A stretch of DNA of 64,000 nt from assembly GCF_014193655.1 (NCBI RefSeq), contig NZ_JACHZQ010000002.1:801827-865826 (forward strand), in the 5' to 3' direction. This document shows, piece after piece, positions 63,920-64,000 of the stretch (position 1 is the first letter of the stretch; every line of letters starts with the position of its first letter). Origin of the DNA: Rhizobium sp. BK313. GTDB lineage: Bacteria > Pseudomonadota > Alphaproteobacteria > Rhizobiales > Rhizobiaceae. The position numbers and the translations under genes are program-made. The notes beneath the pieces are model-generated. The model did not search any database and had not been told where the DNA came from. It worked only from the letters and a program-made list of their open reading frames with translations.

Positions 63920-64000
63920 TCACCCTCCATTTCTCGGTTTTTGCATGGCCTCTGTGATGGCTGCGAGCAGGGCAGGCGCATCGAAAGGCTTGCGGAAAAA
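63920..64000 (-). CDS. C-terminal end of a receiver-domain (hybrid kinase?) protein, partial
   Basis: The 26 residues visible, FFRKPFDAPALLAAITEAMQ then KPRNGG, have the KPF motif and last helix of a receiver domain. The stop TGA at 63920-63922 is one base from the start of the FixJ-like gene. The rest is outside the window. It likely belongs to a hybrid histidine kinase paired with that regulator. Confidence 0.75.
   Translation of the reverse strand, partial: FFRKPFDAPALLAAITEAMQKPRNGG

Overview
The window looks like a GC-rich alphaproteobacterial replicon of the Rhizobiales (Rhizobium/Agrobacterium/Ensifer type). The reasons are a bioBFDAZ operon with a BioR-like site, several solute-binding-protein ABC systems each with its own LacI, GntR, LysR or ROK regulator, a malonate decarboxylase operon with an MdcY-like regulator, a FixJ-type response regulator, and small rhizobial families such as DUF6894. 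I see no rRNA, tRNA, CRISPR array, phage or intact insertion sequence. The dense catabolic islands suggest a chromid, megaplasmid or accessory chromosomal region. That assignment is inference, not a measured match.

Layout. 1-3103 (minus): start of a very large exported Ig-repeat protein with an internal 807-bp-period duplication, running off the left edge. 3.1-6.3 kb: sparse, with a 30-residue membrane peptide behind a G-tract palindrome and a DUF3422 protein. 6.3-7.5 kb: periplasmic aldose 1-epimerase. 8.07-13.1 kb: bioB-F-D-A-Z, with overlapping genes, giving biotin from a BioZ-made pimeloyl thioester. 13.4 kb: S41-type peptidase. 14.9-20.9 kb: amidase, fused permease-ATPase amino-acid ABC transporter, binding protein, allantoinase-like deacetylase and a FadR-type regulator with a palindromic operator. 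21.2-28.0 kb: mdcY-like regulator divergent from mdcACDEGBH, followed by a CoA-transferase at 28.3-29.7 kb. 29.8-37.1 kb: CUT1 sugar ABC transporter, LacI regulator and aldehyde dehydrogenase. 37.3-39.8 kb: covalent-FAD oxidase and LysR. 40.0-42.5 kb: MttB-type methyltransferase and LysR. 42.6-46.7 kb: SRPBCC protein, quinone reductase, LysR, MFS carrier. 46.9-57.6 kb: an aminotransferase-fold enzyme and kinase pair, a ROK regulator, a SIS isomerase, a BadF/GlcNAc-type kinase, a second CUT1 transporter and an SDR, which together look like an amino-sugar or amino-alcohol utilisation island. 57.7-64 kb: a dnaE2 scrap, SRAP protein, two small proteins, soxR with a textbook SoxR box driving an SDR and a QueA-like gene, stress-type small genes, and a FixJ-like regulator behind the tail of a receiver-domain protein.

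How it works together. Most of the window is transport plus catabolism in self-contained modules: each has a regulator and, where I could find them, operator-like repeats between divergent genes. The most unusual parts are the SoxR-SDR-QueA-like unit, the kinase/PLP-enzyme pair beside an amino-sugar island, the amidase-ABC-deacetylase cluster with a fused transporter, and the small membrane peptide under a RcnR/FrmR-like palindrome.
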